A DNA stretch of 64,000 nucleotides from the NCBI RefSeq assembly GCF_001514215.1, contig NZ_KQ948872.1, positions 1-64,000 on the forward strand, in the 5' to 3' direction. Numbering within the stretch: the stretch's first letter is position 1; each line of letters begins with the position of its first letter. This DNA comes from Streptomyces bungoensis. GTDB lineage: Bacteria > Actinomycetota > Actinomycetes > Streptomycetales > Streptomycetaceae. Positions 16,057 to 23,782 of this stretch are shown in pieces. The notes under the pieces were generated by a model that worked only from the letters and a program-made list of their open reading frames with translations, searched no databases and had not been told where the DNA came from. Both the position numbers and the translations under genes were made by a program.

Positions 16057-17762
16057 GCCCCACCACCCTTCCCGCCGCCGGTCCGGAACACGGGCACGTC
16101 ACCTTCCTCGGTGCCGGACCCGGGGATCCGGGACTGCTGACTCTGCGCGCCGTGGAGGCGCTGTCGAACGCGGACGTCCTGGTCGCCGAGCACGAGGTGC
16201 TCGACGTGATCCGGACGCACGCCCGGCAGGGCGTCTCCGTCGTGCCGACGGACGACCCCTCTTCGGTCTCGCCGCCGGGCACGGGCACGCCCCAGCTGAC
16301 GGTCGTTGACGGCACGTCAACACCCGCCGCTGTCCCGGCCGCTGCCCGGGATGCCGCTCATCTTGTCATGGAGGCCGCGCGGGGCGGCAGGCGGGTCGTC
16401 CGTGCGGTGTCCGGGGACCCGGGACTTGATACGTACGCCGCCGAGGAAATGCTCGCCTGCGCCGCCGCCGGTGTGCCCTTCGAGGTCGTACCGGGCGTGG
16501 CCGCCGCGGTCGGCGTGCCGGCGTACGCCGGTGTGCCGCTGCGCGACCCGCACGGCGCGGACGTCCGCTTCGTCGACGCCCGCACCGCCTCCGACCGCTG
16601 CTGGGCCGAGGTGGGCGCGTCCGACGGCACGGTGGTGGTCTCCACGACGCTGGACGCGGTGGCCGCCGCGGCCGGTGAACTGGTGTCCGCGGGCCGCAAG
16701 CCCGACACCCCCCTGTCGGTGACCGTCGCCGGTACGACGACCCGCCAGCGCACCTGGACGGCGACGCTCGGCACGATCGCGCAGACCCTGAAGCAGGCCA
16801 AGGTCCTGCCGTCCCCGGACGGCGGGCGGCCGGTGATAGCCGTGGTCGGCGAGCACTCCGCCCCCGCCCGGCGCGACCAGCTGTCGTGGTTCGAGTCCAA
16901 GCCGCTGTTCGGCTGGAAGGTGCTCGTCCCGCGCACGAAGGAGCAGGCGGCGTCGCTCTCCGACCAGTTGCGCTCCTACGGCGCCGTGCCGCACGAGGTG
17001 CCCACGATCGCGGTGGAGCCCCCGCGCACCCCGCAGCAGATGGAACGTGCCGTCAAGGGCCTGGTGACCGGCCGCTACGAGTGGATCGCGTTCACGTCGG
17101 TCAACGCGGTGAAGGCGGTCCGCGAGAAGTTCGAGGAGTACGGCCTCGACGCGCGTGCCTTCGCCGGCATCAAGGTCGCGGCGGTGGGCGAGCAGACGGC
17201 CAAGGCCCTGATCGCCTTCGGTGTGAAGCCGGACCTGGTGCCGAGCGGCGAGCAGTCCGCGGCGGGCCTCCTGGAGGACTGGCCGCCGTACGACCCGGTG
17301 TTCGACCCGATCGACCGCGTCTTCCTGCCGCGCGCCGACATCGCCACCGAGACCCTGGTGGCGGGCCTGATCGAGCTGGGCTGGGAGGTCGACGACGTCA
17401 CGGCCTACCGCACGGTCCGTGCCTCGCCGCCCCCGGCGGAGACCCGCGAGGCCATCAAGGGCGGCGGCTTCGACGCGGTGCTCTTCACGTCGTCGTCGAC
17501 GGTCCGCAACCTGGTCGGCATCGCCGGCAAGCCGCACAACGTCACGGTGATCGCGTGCATCGGCCCGGCCACGGCCAAGACGGCCGAGGAGCACGGCCTG
17601 CGCGTCGACGTCATGGCCCCGGAACCGTCCGTCCACAAGCTGGCGGAGGCGCTGGCCGACTTCGGCATGAAGCGGCGGGCTGCGGCCTTGGAGGCCGGGG
17701 ATCCGGTGACCCGGCCCAGCGAGCGGCGGCCGGGGGCGCGGAGGCGTCGGTCCACGACCTGA
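16053..17762 (+). CDS. hemD: bifunctional uroporphyrinogen-III C-methyltransferase / uroporphyrinogen-III synthase
   Basis: This 569-residue fusion has an N-terminal SAM-dependent methyltransferase (VTFLGAGPGDPGLLTLRAVEAL at 15-36, and AVSGDPGLDTYAAEE) followed from about residue 285 by a HemD-type synthase (GWKVLVPRTKEQAASLSDQL..., VAFTSVN-like WIAFTSVNAVKAVRE, DAVLFTSSSTVRNL). HemD closes hydroxymethylbilane to uroporphyrinogen III. The methyltransferase half is CobA/SUMT-like and would feed siroheme or cobalamin, although in HemD fusions it may be partly degenerate. GTGA overlaps the hemC stop. It ends the rex-hemACD unit before a strong terminator. Confidence 0.95.
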   Translation: MSPTTLPAAGPEHGHVTFLGAGPGDPGLLTLRAVEALSNADVLVAEHEVLDVIRTHARQGVSVVPTDDPSSVSPPGTGTPQLTVVDGTSTPAAVPAAARDAAHLVMEAARGGRRVVRAVSGDPGLDTYAAEEMLACAAAGVPFEVVPGVAAAVGVPAYAGVPLRDPHGADVRFVDARTASDRCWAEVGASDGTVVVSTTLDAVAAAAGELVSAGRKPDTPLSVTVAGTTTRQRTWTATLGTIAQTLKQAKVLPSPDGGRPVIAVVGEHSAPARRDQLSWFESKPLFGWKVLVPRTKEQAASLSDQLRSYGAVPHEVPTIAVEPPRTPQQMERAVKGLVTGRYEWIAFTSVNAVKAVREKFEEYGLDARAFAGIKVAAVGEQTAKALIAFGVKPDLVPSGEQSAAGLLEDWPPYDPVFDPIDRVFLPRADIATETLVAGLIELGWEVDDVTAYRTVRASPPPAETREAIKGGGFDAVLFTSSSTVRNLVGIAGKPHNVTVIACIGPATAKTAEEHGLRVDVMAPEPSVHKLAEALADFGMKRRAAALEAGDPVTRPSERRPGARRRRSTT

Positions 17763-17779
17763 TCCGGCGAGTACGACGC

Positions 17780-17822
17780 CGCCCGTAGGGGTGCTCCGGT
17801 TCCTGGAGCACCCCTACGGGCG
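17780..17822. terminator. terminator at the end of the rex-hemACD operon
   Basis: An 18-bp perfect stem, CGCCCGTAGGGGTGCTCC (17780-17797) with its complement (17805-17822), encloses a 7-nt loop. It sits between the convergent hemD (+) and VOC gene (-) and can serve both. Confidence 0.85.
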
Positions 17823-17867
17823 TTCTCGATCCGGTCGTGCGGCGGCCCGGCCCGGGTGTTGTCGCGA

Positions 17868-18257
17868 TCAGACCAGGGTGGTGATGCAGAACGGGTGGCC
17901 GGCGGGGTCGAGGAGGACCCGCCAGCGGTCGGGGTCCGGCTGGTGGCCGGGCTTGACGGCGCCCAGGGACAGCAGGTGGGTCTCGGCGTCGTCCAGGTCG
18001 TCGACGCCCAGTTCGAGGTGGGCCTGCTTCTCCTGGGCGGGGTCCGGCCAGGTGGGGCGCCGGTAGTCCGCCAGCCTGTTGAAGCCCAGTCCCGCCGCTC
18101 CGTCCTGGCCGAGCAGGACGAAGTCGTCGGTGGAGAAGGCGACGGGCAGACCGAGGGCGTCGCCGTAGAAGCGGGCCAGTTCGGCGGGGTCCGGGCAGTC
18201 GAAGGTGACGGCCGCGTAGCGGAAGGCGGGTGCCGGGTTGCTGTTCTCAGCGCTCAT
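17868..18257 (-). CDS. VOC/glyoxalase-fold protein
   Basis: This 129-residue protein is of the vicinal-oxygen-chelate superfamily: FRYAAVTFDCPDPAELARFYGDALG at the start, AHLELGVDDLDDAE in the middle and RVLLDPAGHPFCITTLV at the end give the paired beta-alpha-beta-beta-beta modules. The family contains glyoxalases, dioxygenases and antibiotic-binding proteins; the specific activity is unknown. The start is ATG 18257. It is divergent from a WYL-domain regulator, with an inverted-repeat operator between them, so it is the most likely target of that regulator. Confidence 0.85.
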   Translation of the reverse strand: MSAENSNPAPAFRYAAVTFDCPDPAELARFYGDALGLPVAFSTDDFVLLGQDGAAGLGFNRLADYRRPTWPDPAQEKQAHLELGVDDLDDAETHLLSLGAVKPGHQPDPDRWRVLLDPAGHPFCITTLV

Positions 18258-18277
18258 GGCGACGACCGTATGACGGG

Positions 18278-18315
18278 ACCAGGACAGTTCCGGTCCTGGT
18301 TTGTGCGGTCCTGGT
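18278..18315. promoter_or_regulatory. operator-like repeats between VOC gene and WYL regulator
   Basis: ACCAGGAC (18278-18285) and GTCCTGGT (18293-18300) form a perfect inverted repeat with a 7-nt spacer. A third GGTCCTGGT copy follows at 18307-18315. The cluster lies in the intergenic region of two divergent genes, as expected for autoregulation by the WYL protein together with control of the VOC gene. Confidence 0.6.
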
Positions 18316-18345
18316 CTGTGGATGCCTGTGGAAGACTTCCGAAAC

Positions 18346-19320
18346 GTGATCAGCGCCTCCGCCCGTCTGCTTCGGCTGGTCTCCGTACTGGCCGCCCGCC
18401 CGTCGTGGACCTGCGCCGAGCTGGCCGAGCGGACGGGGGTCACCGAGCGCACGGTGCGGCGGGACGTCGCCAGGCTCCGGGAGATCGGCTACGTCGTCGA
18501 GTCCGATCCGGGGCCGTGGGGCGGCTACCGGCTGCGCGCCGGATCCCGGGTGCCCCCGCTGATCCTGGACGACGAGGAGGCCCTCGCCGTGGCCGTCGGG
18601 CTGCGCGAGGCGGCGCTCAGCGGTGCTCTCGGCGGAGATCAGGCCGCGCTGTCGGCTCTGCTGAAGTTGCGTCAGGTGCTGCCCGGGCGGATCGCGGAGC
18701 GGCTGGCGGAGATGGACGCGGCGTTCGTGCACACGCCCAGACCGAGCGAGCCGCAGATCACGCCCGGGACGCTGCTGGAACTGGCCGCCGCCTGCCGCAG
18801 GGGCGAACGGGCCCGCCTGTCGTACCAGGACGGGAAGGGCAGGGCCACCGTCCGGGAGGTCGACCCCTACCGCCTCGTCCACACCGGGCGCCGGTGGTAC
18901 TTCGTCGCCCGGGACGTGGCACGGAACCAATGGCGTACGTTCCGGGCCGACCGGGTCGTGCGGCTCCAGCCGACCGGACGTCCGGTGGAACTGGCCGACC
19001 CTCCCGACCCGGCCCGGCTCGTGTCCCGTTCCACCGCGAACGGCCCCTACCCGCTGAGCGCGACGATCCGGCTCCCGCTGCCCATGGACCGGGCGCTGCG
19101 GCTGATCCCGGCGACGGTCGGCACGCACCGTCCCGACGGCCCCGAGGCCACGATCGTCGAGGTCGGCGGCCCCGACGCGGACGGACTCGCCGGCTACCTC
19201 CTCGGCCTGGCCACGCCCCTGCGGGTCCTGGGTCCGGAGGCCGTCCGGCAGGCCCTGGTGCGCCGTGTCCGGGAACTGCTGGAGGACAACGACGGCGGCG
19301 AACGCGGTGCTCGTCCGTGA
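18346..19320 (+). CDS. WYL-domain HTH transcriptional regulator (YafY/PafC-like)
   Basis: This protein of about 324 residues has an N-terminal DeoR-like winged helix (ASARLLRLVSVLAARP..., CAELAERTGVTERTVRRDVARLREIG), a central WYL domain (VREVDPYRLVHTGRRWYFVARDVARNQWRTFRADRVVRL) and a WCX-type C-terminal region. WYL regulators sense nucleic acid or small ligands and usually act on adjacent genes. Several starts are open in frame (TTG 18301, ATG 18322, GTG 18328, GTG 18346). GTG 18346 is preferred because the domain begins there, GGAAG lies 11 nt upstream, and the operator repeats overlap the earlier starts. Confidence 0.85.
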   Translation: MISASARLLRLVSVLAARPSWTCAELAERTGVTERTVRRDVARLREIGYVVESDPGPWGGYRLRAGSRVPPLILDDEEALAVAVGLREAALSGALGGDQAALSALLKLRQVLPGRIAERLAEMDAAFVHTPRPSEPQITPGTLLELAAACRRGERARLSYQDGKGRATVREVDPYRLVHTGRRWYFVARDVARNQWRTFRADRVVRLQPTGRPVELADPPDPARLVSRSTANGPYPLSATIRLPLPMDRALRLIPATVGTHRPDGPEATIVEVGGPDADGLAGYLLGLATPLRVLGPEAVRQALVRRVRELLEDNDGGERGARP

Positions 19321-19321
19321 C

Positions 19322-19457
19322 GGTACGTGAGTGTGGCCGGTCGCTCGGGTGTCAGCGCCCGGAGGTTTACGGCAGGAGTCGCGGACGAGGACGTGGGTCT
19401 CGTCCGGGGCGGCCACCTCGACGCAGCCGGGGCCGCTGGACGAACGTCGACTCCGGC
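19322..19457 (-). pseudogene. probable DUF397 remnant
   Basis: On the minus strand, 19457-19375 read SSSGPGCVEVAAPDETHVLVRDS, the core of DUF397 proteins (W-SSYSxxxxxCVEVA...VAVRDSKD), which usually sit next to XRE regulators in streptomycetes. Upstream there is no normal start, and after VRDS the frame is lost; a tail like LRALTPERPATLTYR continues in another frame. It therefore looks like a short broken copy. The call is by eye and needs an alignment. Confidence 0.4.
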
Positions 19458-19575
19458 AACACGGCCGAGCACGTCGCGCAGGCGCGACTACGCCGCTTCT
19501 CCTGGGACACCTGCCCACTGCGTCCCTGGGGCAACTCCTGACTGAATTCGCCTTCTTCGTCATCGCGCGTCTGCG

Positions 19576-20352
19576 ATGCTGACCGGCATGGATGGGGGAG
19601 ATCGACGGCGTGGTGGCGCAACACGCTGGTTACGGCGTCGCGCCGGGGCGGTGGTGCTGACCTGCGTCGGTGCGGGGCTCGCCGTCGTACATGTGCTGGC
19701 GCCCGATCTGCGGATCGACGGTGTCACGGTGATGCTGCTGGTGGTGGCCGTCGTGCCGTGGCTCGGGGAGTTGTTCCGGAGTATCGAGGTGCCGGGCATC
19801 GGGAGGATCGAGTTCCGGGACATCGAGCGCCGGATCGAGGCCGTCCAGCGGACCGCGAACGCGGCGCTCGTCGGGGACGGTCCCGAGGGCGGGGCCGTGG
19901 ACGACACCGCCGCCTGGGACACGGTGCGGGACCTGGCCGCCGAGTACGTGAACGTACGGCTGCGGCAGCGCAGCGGTCCTGCGCGGAACCACCGGATGGA
20001 CCAGATCTTCACCCGCATGGTGCGCGCGACGCAGCGGGTGCGTGAGTTCGACGCCGGTGAGCTGCTCGGCTCCGAGGACGCCGGACTGCGACTGGCCGCC
20101 TACGCGCGGCTGTATGCCATGCCCGAGCCGGAGCGGCTCGACGCGCTGGTGGACGCGGCGACCGGCGAACCGCTCCCCTTCAGCCAGTACTGGGCGCTTC
20201 AGGCCGTCGGCAGGTGCGTGGACGACATGGCGGCGGAGCAGGTGCCGCTCAGTGTCGTGCGCCGACTGGAGGAGTACCGGTCCGGGCTGTTCCGCGCCAA
20301 CGACAGGAAGGAAATCGTCGATCGGGTGCTCGCGGGGTTCGGCCGGCGCTGA
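19576..20352 (+). CDS. membrane-anchored protein of unknown function
   Basis: This 258-residue protein is not recognised. A basic N-terminus (GDRRRGGATRWLRRR) leads into two adjacent hydrophobic segments (about 25-43 and 48-65) that would form a hairpin in the membrane. An amphipathic stretch EVPGIGRIEFRDIERRIEAVQRTAN and a soluble, helix-rich cytoplasmic domain of about 150 residues follow. The layout resembles membrane-attached signalling or structural proteins with no enzymatic motif. An alternative start is ATG 19588. It is convergent with the PLD-like gene. Confidence 0.7.
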   Translation: MLTGMDGGDRRRGGATRWLRRRAGAVVLTCVGAGLAVVHVLAPDLRIDGVTVMLLVVAVVPWLGELFRSIEVPGIGRIEFRDIERRIEAVQRTANAALVGDGPEGGAVDDTAAWDTVRDLAAEYVNVRLRQRSGPARNHRMDQIFTRMVRATQRVREFDAGELLGSEDAGLRLAAYARLYAMPEPERLDALVDAATGEPLPFSQYWALQAVGRCVDDMAAEQVPLSVVRRLEEYRSGLFRANDRKEIVDRVLAGFGRR

Positions 20353-20359
20353 GCGGGAG

Positions 20360-20386
20360 GGGCGGGTGCCGGGCCGGCACCCGCCC
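20360..20386. terminator. bidirectional terminator
   Basis: GGGCGGGTGCC (20360-20370) pairs perfectly with GGCACCCGCCC (20376-20386) around a 5-nt loop, between the convergent membrane protein (+) and PLD-like gene (-). Confidence 0.7.
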
Positions 20387-20398
20387 GCCGCGCTTCGA

Positions 20399-21391
20399 CT
20401 ACGCCGCCGTACCGCCCGCGTAGTCACTGCCGAACGTCGTCTCGACGGTCTGCGCCACCGGTTCGGCGACGCCCGTGCCGGTGAGGATGATGCCCAGCTC
20501 CCGGTTGTTGCTGAGGGAGTTGCTGCTGATGTTCATGGAGCCGGCCTCGACCTCCTGGGTGGCCAGGCCGTAGTCGGCGACCATGGCCTTGGCGTGGATG
20601 TAGAAGCCGTTGGGGTCCGAGTAACCGACGACGGTGCCGCCGGCCGCCTTGACGGCGGCGACCTGGCTGGAGTAGCTGGAGGGGTTCTCCAGGACCACGC
20701 GGACCTTCACGCCCGCCTGGGCGCGCGCCACGATCGCGTTGACCACCGTGCTGTCGCTGAACTCCAGTTCCTCCACGTCGAGCGTCGTGGTCGCGGAGTT
20801 GATGAAGGAGACCAGGCGGTTGCGGGAGTCGTTGGGGGACCACAGGAGGTGGTCGCCGTCGGTGGGGGTGACCGAGGTGGCCGTGTAGTCGGCGTTGAAG
20901 ACCTTCTCGATCGCGGCGACGTCCCGTGTGTCGTCGGTGAAGACGCCGTAGTCCCGGCTGGTCGTGTAGTACTGGGCGGTCAGGTTCCCCGTCATGACCA
21001 GGGACTTCACGCCGTCCACCGTGATCGTCTTCTGGTGGGTGTAGACGAAGGCGGAGGAGGACCACACGACGCCTATGCCGGCGTTCGTCAGGGACGTGTA
21101 CGCCGAGTCGTTCGCGGTCTTGTGCTGGCGGTCGAGGATCACCCGGACCGTGACGCCCTTGTTCCTCAGGGCTATGAGGTCGTTGACGGCGGTCGTGTCC
21201 TCCAGCTCGTACATCGTCATGTCGAGCTTGGTGGTGGCCGAGTTGATGAAGTCGTAGATGGTGGGCTGGCTGCCGCTCTGGGAGAAGCTGAACGCGGAGT
21301 AGCTCGCGGCGTTCGCGGGGACGGCGGTGATGACGACGGCGGCGCCGGCGGTCAGGGCGACGGCCGCACGGGTGAAGGCCTTCCGCAGCAT
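20399..21391 (-). CDS. secreted phospholipase D-like (HKD) protein
   Basis: This 330-residue protein has a Sec signal peptide (MLRKAFTRAAVALTAGAAVV...PANA, cleavage after about residue 28) and two PLD-type half-domains. Each starts with a similar helix (YDFINSATTKLDMTMYELED and SFINSATTTLDVEELEFSD) and carries an HKD motif: THQKTITVD, and IHAKAMVAD followed by GSMNIS. Two HxK motifs make a complete phosphodiesterase active site, for phospholipids or nucleic acid outside the cell. The start is ATG 21391, with AGGAG six nt upstream. The frame extends upstream, but those 36 residues lack signal-peptide character. Confidence 0.88.
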   Translation of the reverse strand: MLRKAFTRAAVALTAGAAVVITAVPANAASYSAFSFSQSGSQPTIYDFINSATTKLDMTMYELEDTTAVNDLIALRNKGVTVRVILDRQHKTANDSAYTSLTNAGIGVVWSSSAFVYTHQKTITVDGVKSLVMTGNLTAQYYTTSRDYGVFTDDTRDVAAIEKVFNADYTATSVTPTDGDHLLWSPNDSRNRLVSFINSATTTLDVEELEFSDSTVVNAIVARAQAGVKVRVVLENPSSYSSQVAAVKAAGGTVVGYSDPNGFYIHAKAMVADYGLATQEVEAGSMNISSNSLSNNRELGIILTGTGVAEPVAQTVETTFGSDYAGGTAA

Positions 21392-21601
21392 GCGGGACTC
21401 CTGTCGGACGCAGGGGGAGGTGGGGTGGCGCGTGCATGACACCACGCGCGTAGAACGCTGGGGAGTCGTGCGGCTCCAGCAACGGCCAGGGGAGCGCAAA
21501 GACTTGGTATCGGCGCTCCGCTATGCCCCCGAATGCGGCCTCCGGGCAGCCGGCCTCCCGGCTCCCGACGGCCGACGGCGGGTCGTCCCCGCTCCGCCCG
21601 T

Positions 21602-21645
21602 GGGGGTGCCGGCGCCCGACCCGCGGCCGGGCGCCGGCAACCCCC
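21602..21645 (-). terminator. terminator after alpha/beta hydrolase gene
   Basis: GGGGG-T-GCCGGCGCCCG (21602-21618) pairs with CGGGCGCCGGC-AA-CCCCC (21628-21645), a 16-bp stem interrupted only by a T/AA internal loop. It lies just downstream (minus strand) of the hydrolase stop at 21651. Confidence 0.7.
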
Positions 21646-21650
21646 TCACG

Positions 21651-22415
21651 TCAGGCCGACGCCCTCACCGCCCCGCCCAGGTGCCGGGTGAAGAAGCGGG
21701 CCGCGCTGTCCGCCTCGAAGCGGGGGACTTCCTTGTGGCCGCCCGTGTTGGCGTGCAGGGTCTTCTCCTTCGAGGCGAAGGCGTCGAAGAGCGCGAGACC
21801 GGACTCGCGCGGGATGTGCTCGTCGTCCCACTGGAGGTGGAACTCGACCGGGACGGTGATGCGCCGGGCCGTCTCGGCCAGCGGGTCGGGCCAGAACAGG
21901 CCGAAGACCGCGGCGGTGATCCGGGGGTCGGCCGCCACGAGGGGCACGCCGATGGCGGTGCCCATGCTGAGGCCGTAGTAGCCGACCGGCCCCTCGGCGC
22001 CGATCTCCGGCAGCCGCTGGAGTGCGTCCAGGGCGCCCTGCCACTCCGGTACGGCGCGCTCGGCCAGGTGGGCGTTGAAGCGGACGACGACCGGGCCGAC
22101 CGGTTCGCCCGCCGCCATGGCCCGCTGCATGACGGCGATCTCCCGCTCGTCGTGCGCCGTGCGCGGCCGGCCGCCGTGGCCGGGCGCGTCGATGCAGGCG
22201 ACGTGGAAGCCGCAGTCGGTCACGATGCGCTGCGCGCGGCCCGTCATCGCCGGCCACTTCTTGTGGGTGCCGCCGCCGTGCCCCAGCAGCACCAGGGGGG
22301 CGCGCTCGGCGCCCGACGCGGGGGACCAGAGGACACCGGGGACGCCGCCCACGGTGAAGTCGCGTTCACGAACGCCGTTCGCCGAGGTCTCGGCGGTGAA
22401 GTCAAGAGAGTTCAT
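21651..22415 (-). CDS. alpha/beta hydrolase (dienelactone-hydrolase-like)
   Basis: The 254-residue protein has LVLLGHGGGTHKK (oxyanion region), the nucleophile elbow GYYGLSMGTAIG (G-L-S-M-G), an acid in EFHLQWDDEHIP and a late histidine in TGGHKEVPRFE. These give a Ser-Asp-His triad of the dienelactone hydrolase/dipeptidyl-peptidase-like family. It is cytoplasmic with no signal peptide. The substrate is unknown; HGGGTHKKWPAM is typical of small esterases. ATG 22415 is preceded by GAAGGG about 8 nt upstream. A 17-codon leader ORF with a strong ribosome-binding site lies upstream on the same strand. Confidence 0.85.
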   Translation of the reverse strand: MNSLDFTAETSANGVRERDFTVGGVPGVLWSPASGAERAPLVLLGHGGGTHKKWPAMTGRAQRIVTDCGFHVACIDAPGHGGRPRTAHDEREIAVMQRAMAAGEPVGPVVVRFNAHLAERAVPEWQGALDALQRLPEIGAEGPVGYYGLSMGTAIGVPLVAADPRITAAVFGLFWPDPLAETARRITVPVEFHLQWDDEHIPRESGLALFDAFASKEKTLHANTGGHKEVPRFEADSAARFFTRHLGGAVRASA

Positions 22416-22471
22416 GGGGTGTTGCCCTTCGGGAGTGCCTGTTCGTCGAGGCGCTCCCGGCGACACCCGCG

Positions 22472-22525
22472 TCAGTCGCCCGGCCGTGAGGAAAGGGGGA
22501 GCACCCACACGGAAACTGCGTTCAC
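22472..22525 (-). CDS. candidate 17-residue leader peptide upstream of the hydrolase
   Basis: GTG 22525 opens a 17-codon frame, VNAVSVWVLPLSSRPGD, ending at TGA 22474-22472. It is preceded at 9-nt spacing by an excellent AGGAGG (22540-22535 on the minus strand), much better than that of the hydrolase gene 56 nt downstream. A short ORF with a strong ribosome-binding site in a 5' leader suggests translational control. The peptide has one Trp and no Cys and is not similar to a leader I recognise. Confidence 0.4.
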   Translation of the reverse strand: MNAVSVWVLPLSSRPGD

Positions 22526-22667
22526 GGGGTCTCACCTCCTCCGGTGACGTCACGGTCGACCGTAAGCTAGCAGTGCGGGGCGTCACGGCGCCCGGCCTTT
22601 TTCCGCCGCACCCGCGTCGACACCACGTCGGCAAAGACACGCACGGGGCGGGCGTAGCGTAGAAGGC

Positions 22668-23660
22668 ATGACGAAGTACGGATCCTTCCCCGGTACGCGT
22701 CCTCGTCGGCTGCGCACCACGCCCGTCATGCGCCGTATGGTCGCCGAGACCCGGCTGCACCCCGCCGATCTCATCCTCCCGGCGTTCGTCCGGGAGGGCG
22801 TGAGCGAGCCGGTGCCCATCGCGGCCATGCCGGGTGTCCTGCAGCACTCGCGGGACAGCCTGAAGAAGGCCGCGGCCGAGGCGGTGGAGGCCGGGATCTC
22901 CGGGATCATGCTGTTCGGCGTGCCGGAGGACGCGAAGAAGGACGCCCAGGGCACGGCGGGGACCGACCCGGACGGCATCCTGCAGGTCGCGCTGCGCGAC
23001 GTGCGGGCCGAGGTCGGGGACGAGCTGCTCGTCATGTCCGACCTGTGCCTGGACGAGTTCACCGACCACGGGCACTGCGGTGTGCTCGACGAGCAGGGGC
23101 GCGTCGACAACGACGCCACCCTCGAGCGGTACGCCGAGATGGCGCAGGTGCAGGCGGACGCCGGTGCCCACGTCGTCGGGCCCAGCGGGATGATGGACGG
23201 GCAGATCGGGGTCATCCGGGACGCGCTCGACCAGATCGGGCGGGAGGACGTCGCGATCCTCGCCTACACCGCCAAGTACTCCTCCGCCTTCTACGGCCCC
23301 TTCCGCGAGGCCGTCGCCTCCTCCCTCCAGGGCGACCGGAAGACCTACCAGCAGGACCCCGCCAACTGGCGTGAGTCGCTGCGGGAACTGGAGCTGGACC
23401 TGGCCGAGGGCGCCGACATGGTGATGGTCAAGCCCGCCGGGCCCTACCTCGACATCCTCGCCCGGGTCGCGGACGCCGTGGACGTGCCGGTCGCCGCCTA
23501 CCAGATCTCCGGCGAGTACTCGATGATCGAGGCCGCCGCCGAGAAGGGCTGGATCGACCGCGACCGCGCCATCCTCGAGACCCTGACCGGCATCAAGCGC
23601 GCCGGCGCCCGCACCATCCTCACCTACTGGGCCACCGAGGTGGCCCGGACGCTGCGCTAG
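22668..23660 (+). CDS. hemB: delta-aminolevulinic acid dehydratase (porphobilinogen synthase)
   Basis: The 330-residue enzyme joins two 5-aminolevulinate molecules into porphobilinogen, the step between HemA/HemL and HemC. It shows the metal/allosteric region VMSDLCLDEFTDHGHCG, the first Schiff-base lysine in ILAYTAKYSSAFYGPFREA, the catalytic lysine in VMVKPAGPYLD and the final conserved YQISGEYSMI. It lies about 5 kb from hemD in this strain, with accessory genes between, and has its own upstream region (22526-22667). No Rex site was found there. Confidence 0.97.
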   Translation: MTKYGSFPGTRPRRLRTTPVMRRMVAETRLHPADLILPAFVREGVSEPVPIAAMPGVLQHSRDSLKKAAAEAVEAGISGIMLFGVPEDAKKDAQGTAGTDPDGILQVALRDVRAEVGDELLVMSDLCLDEFTDHGHCGVLDEQGRVDNDATLERYAEMAQVQADAGAHVVGPSGMMDGQIGVIRDALDQIGREDVAILAYTAKYSSAFYGPFREAVASSLQGDRKTYQQDPANWRESLRELELDLAEGADMVMVKPAGPYLDILARVADAVDVPVAAYQISGEYSMIEAAAEKGWIDRDRAILETLTGIKRAGARTILTYWATEVARTLR

Positions 23661-23782
23661 CCGCCGCGCGACGGCATGCGGCCGCCCCGGCGTCCGCATG
23701 CCGAAACCCCTCGGTGTAGACGGCACGTACTTCCCTAGGCTGCCGGGCAGACGCCGTCCCGCAGCCCGAGGAGAGCCGTGCC

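Noticed and set aside
20399..21499. Longer start for the PLD-like protein at 21499
   Set aside because: It would bury the signal peptide; ATG 21391 has a proper ribosome-binding site and begins the signal sequence.
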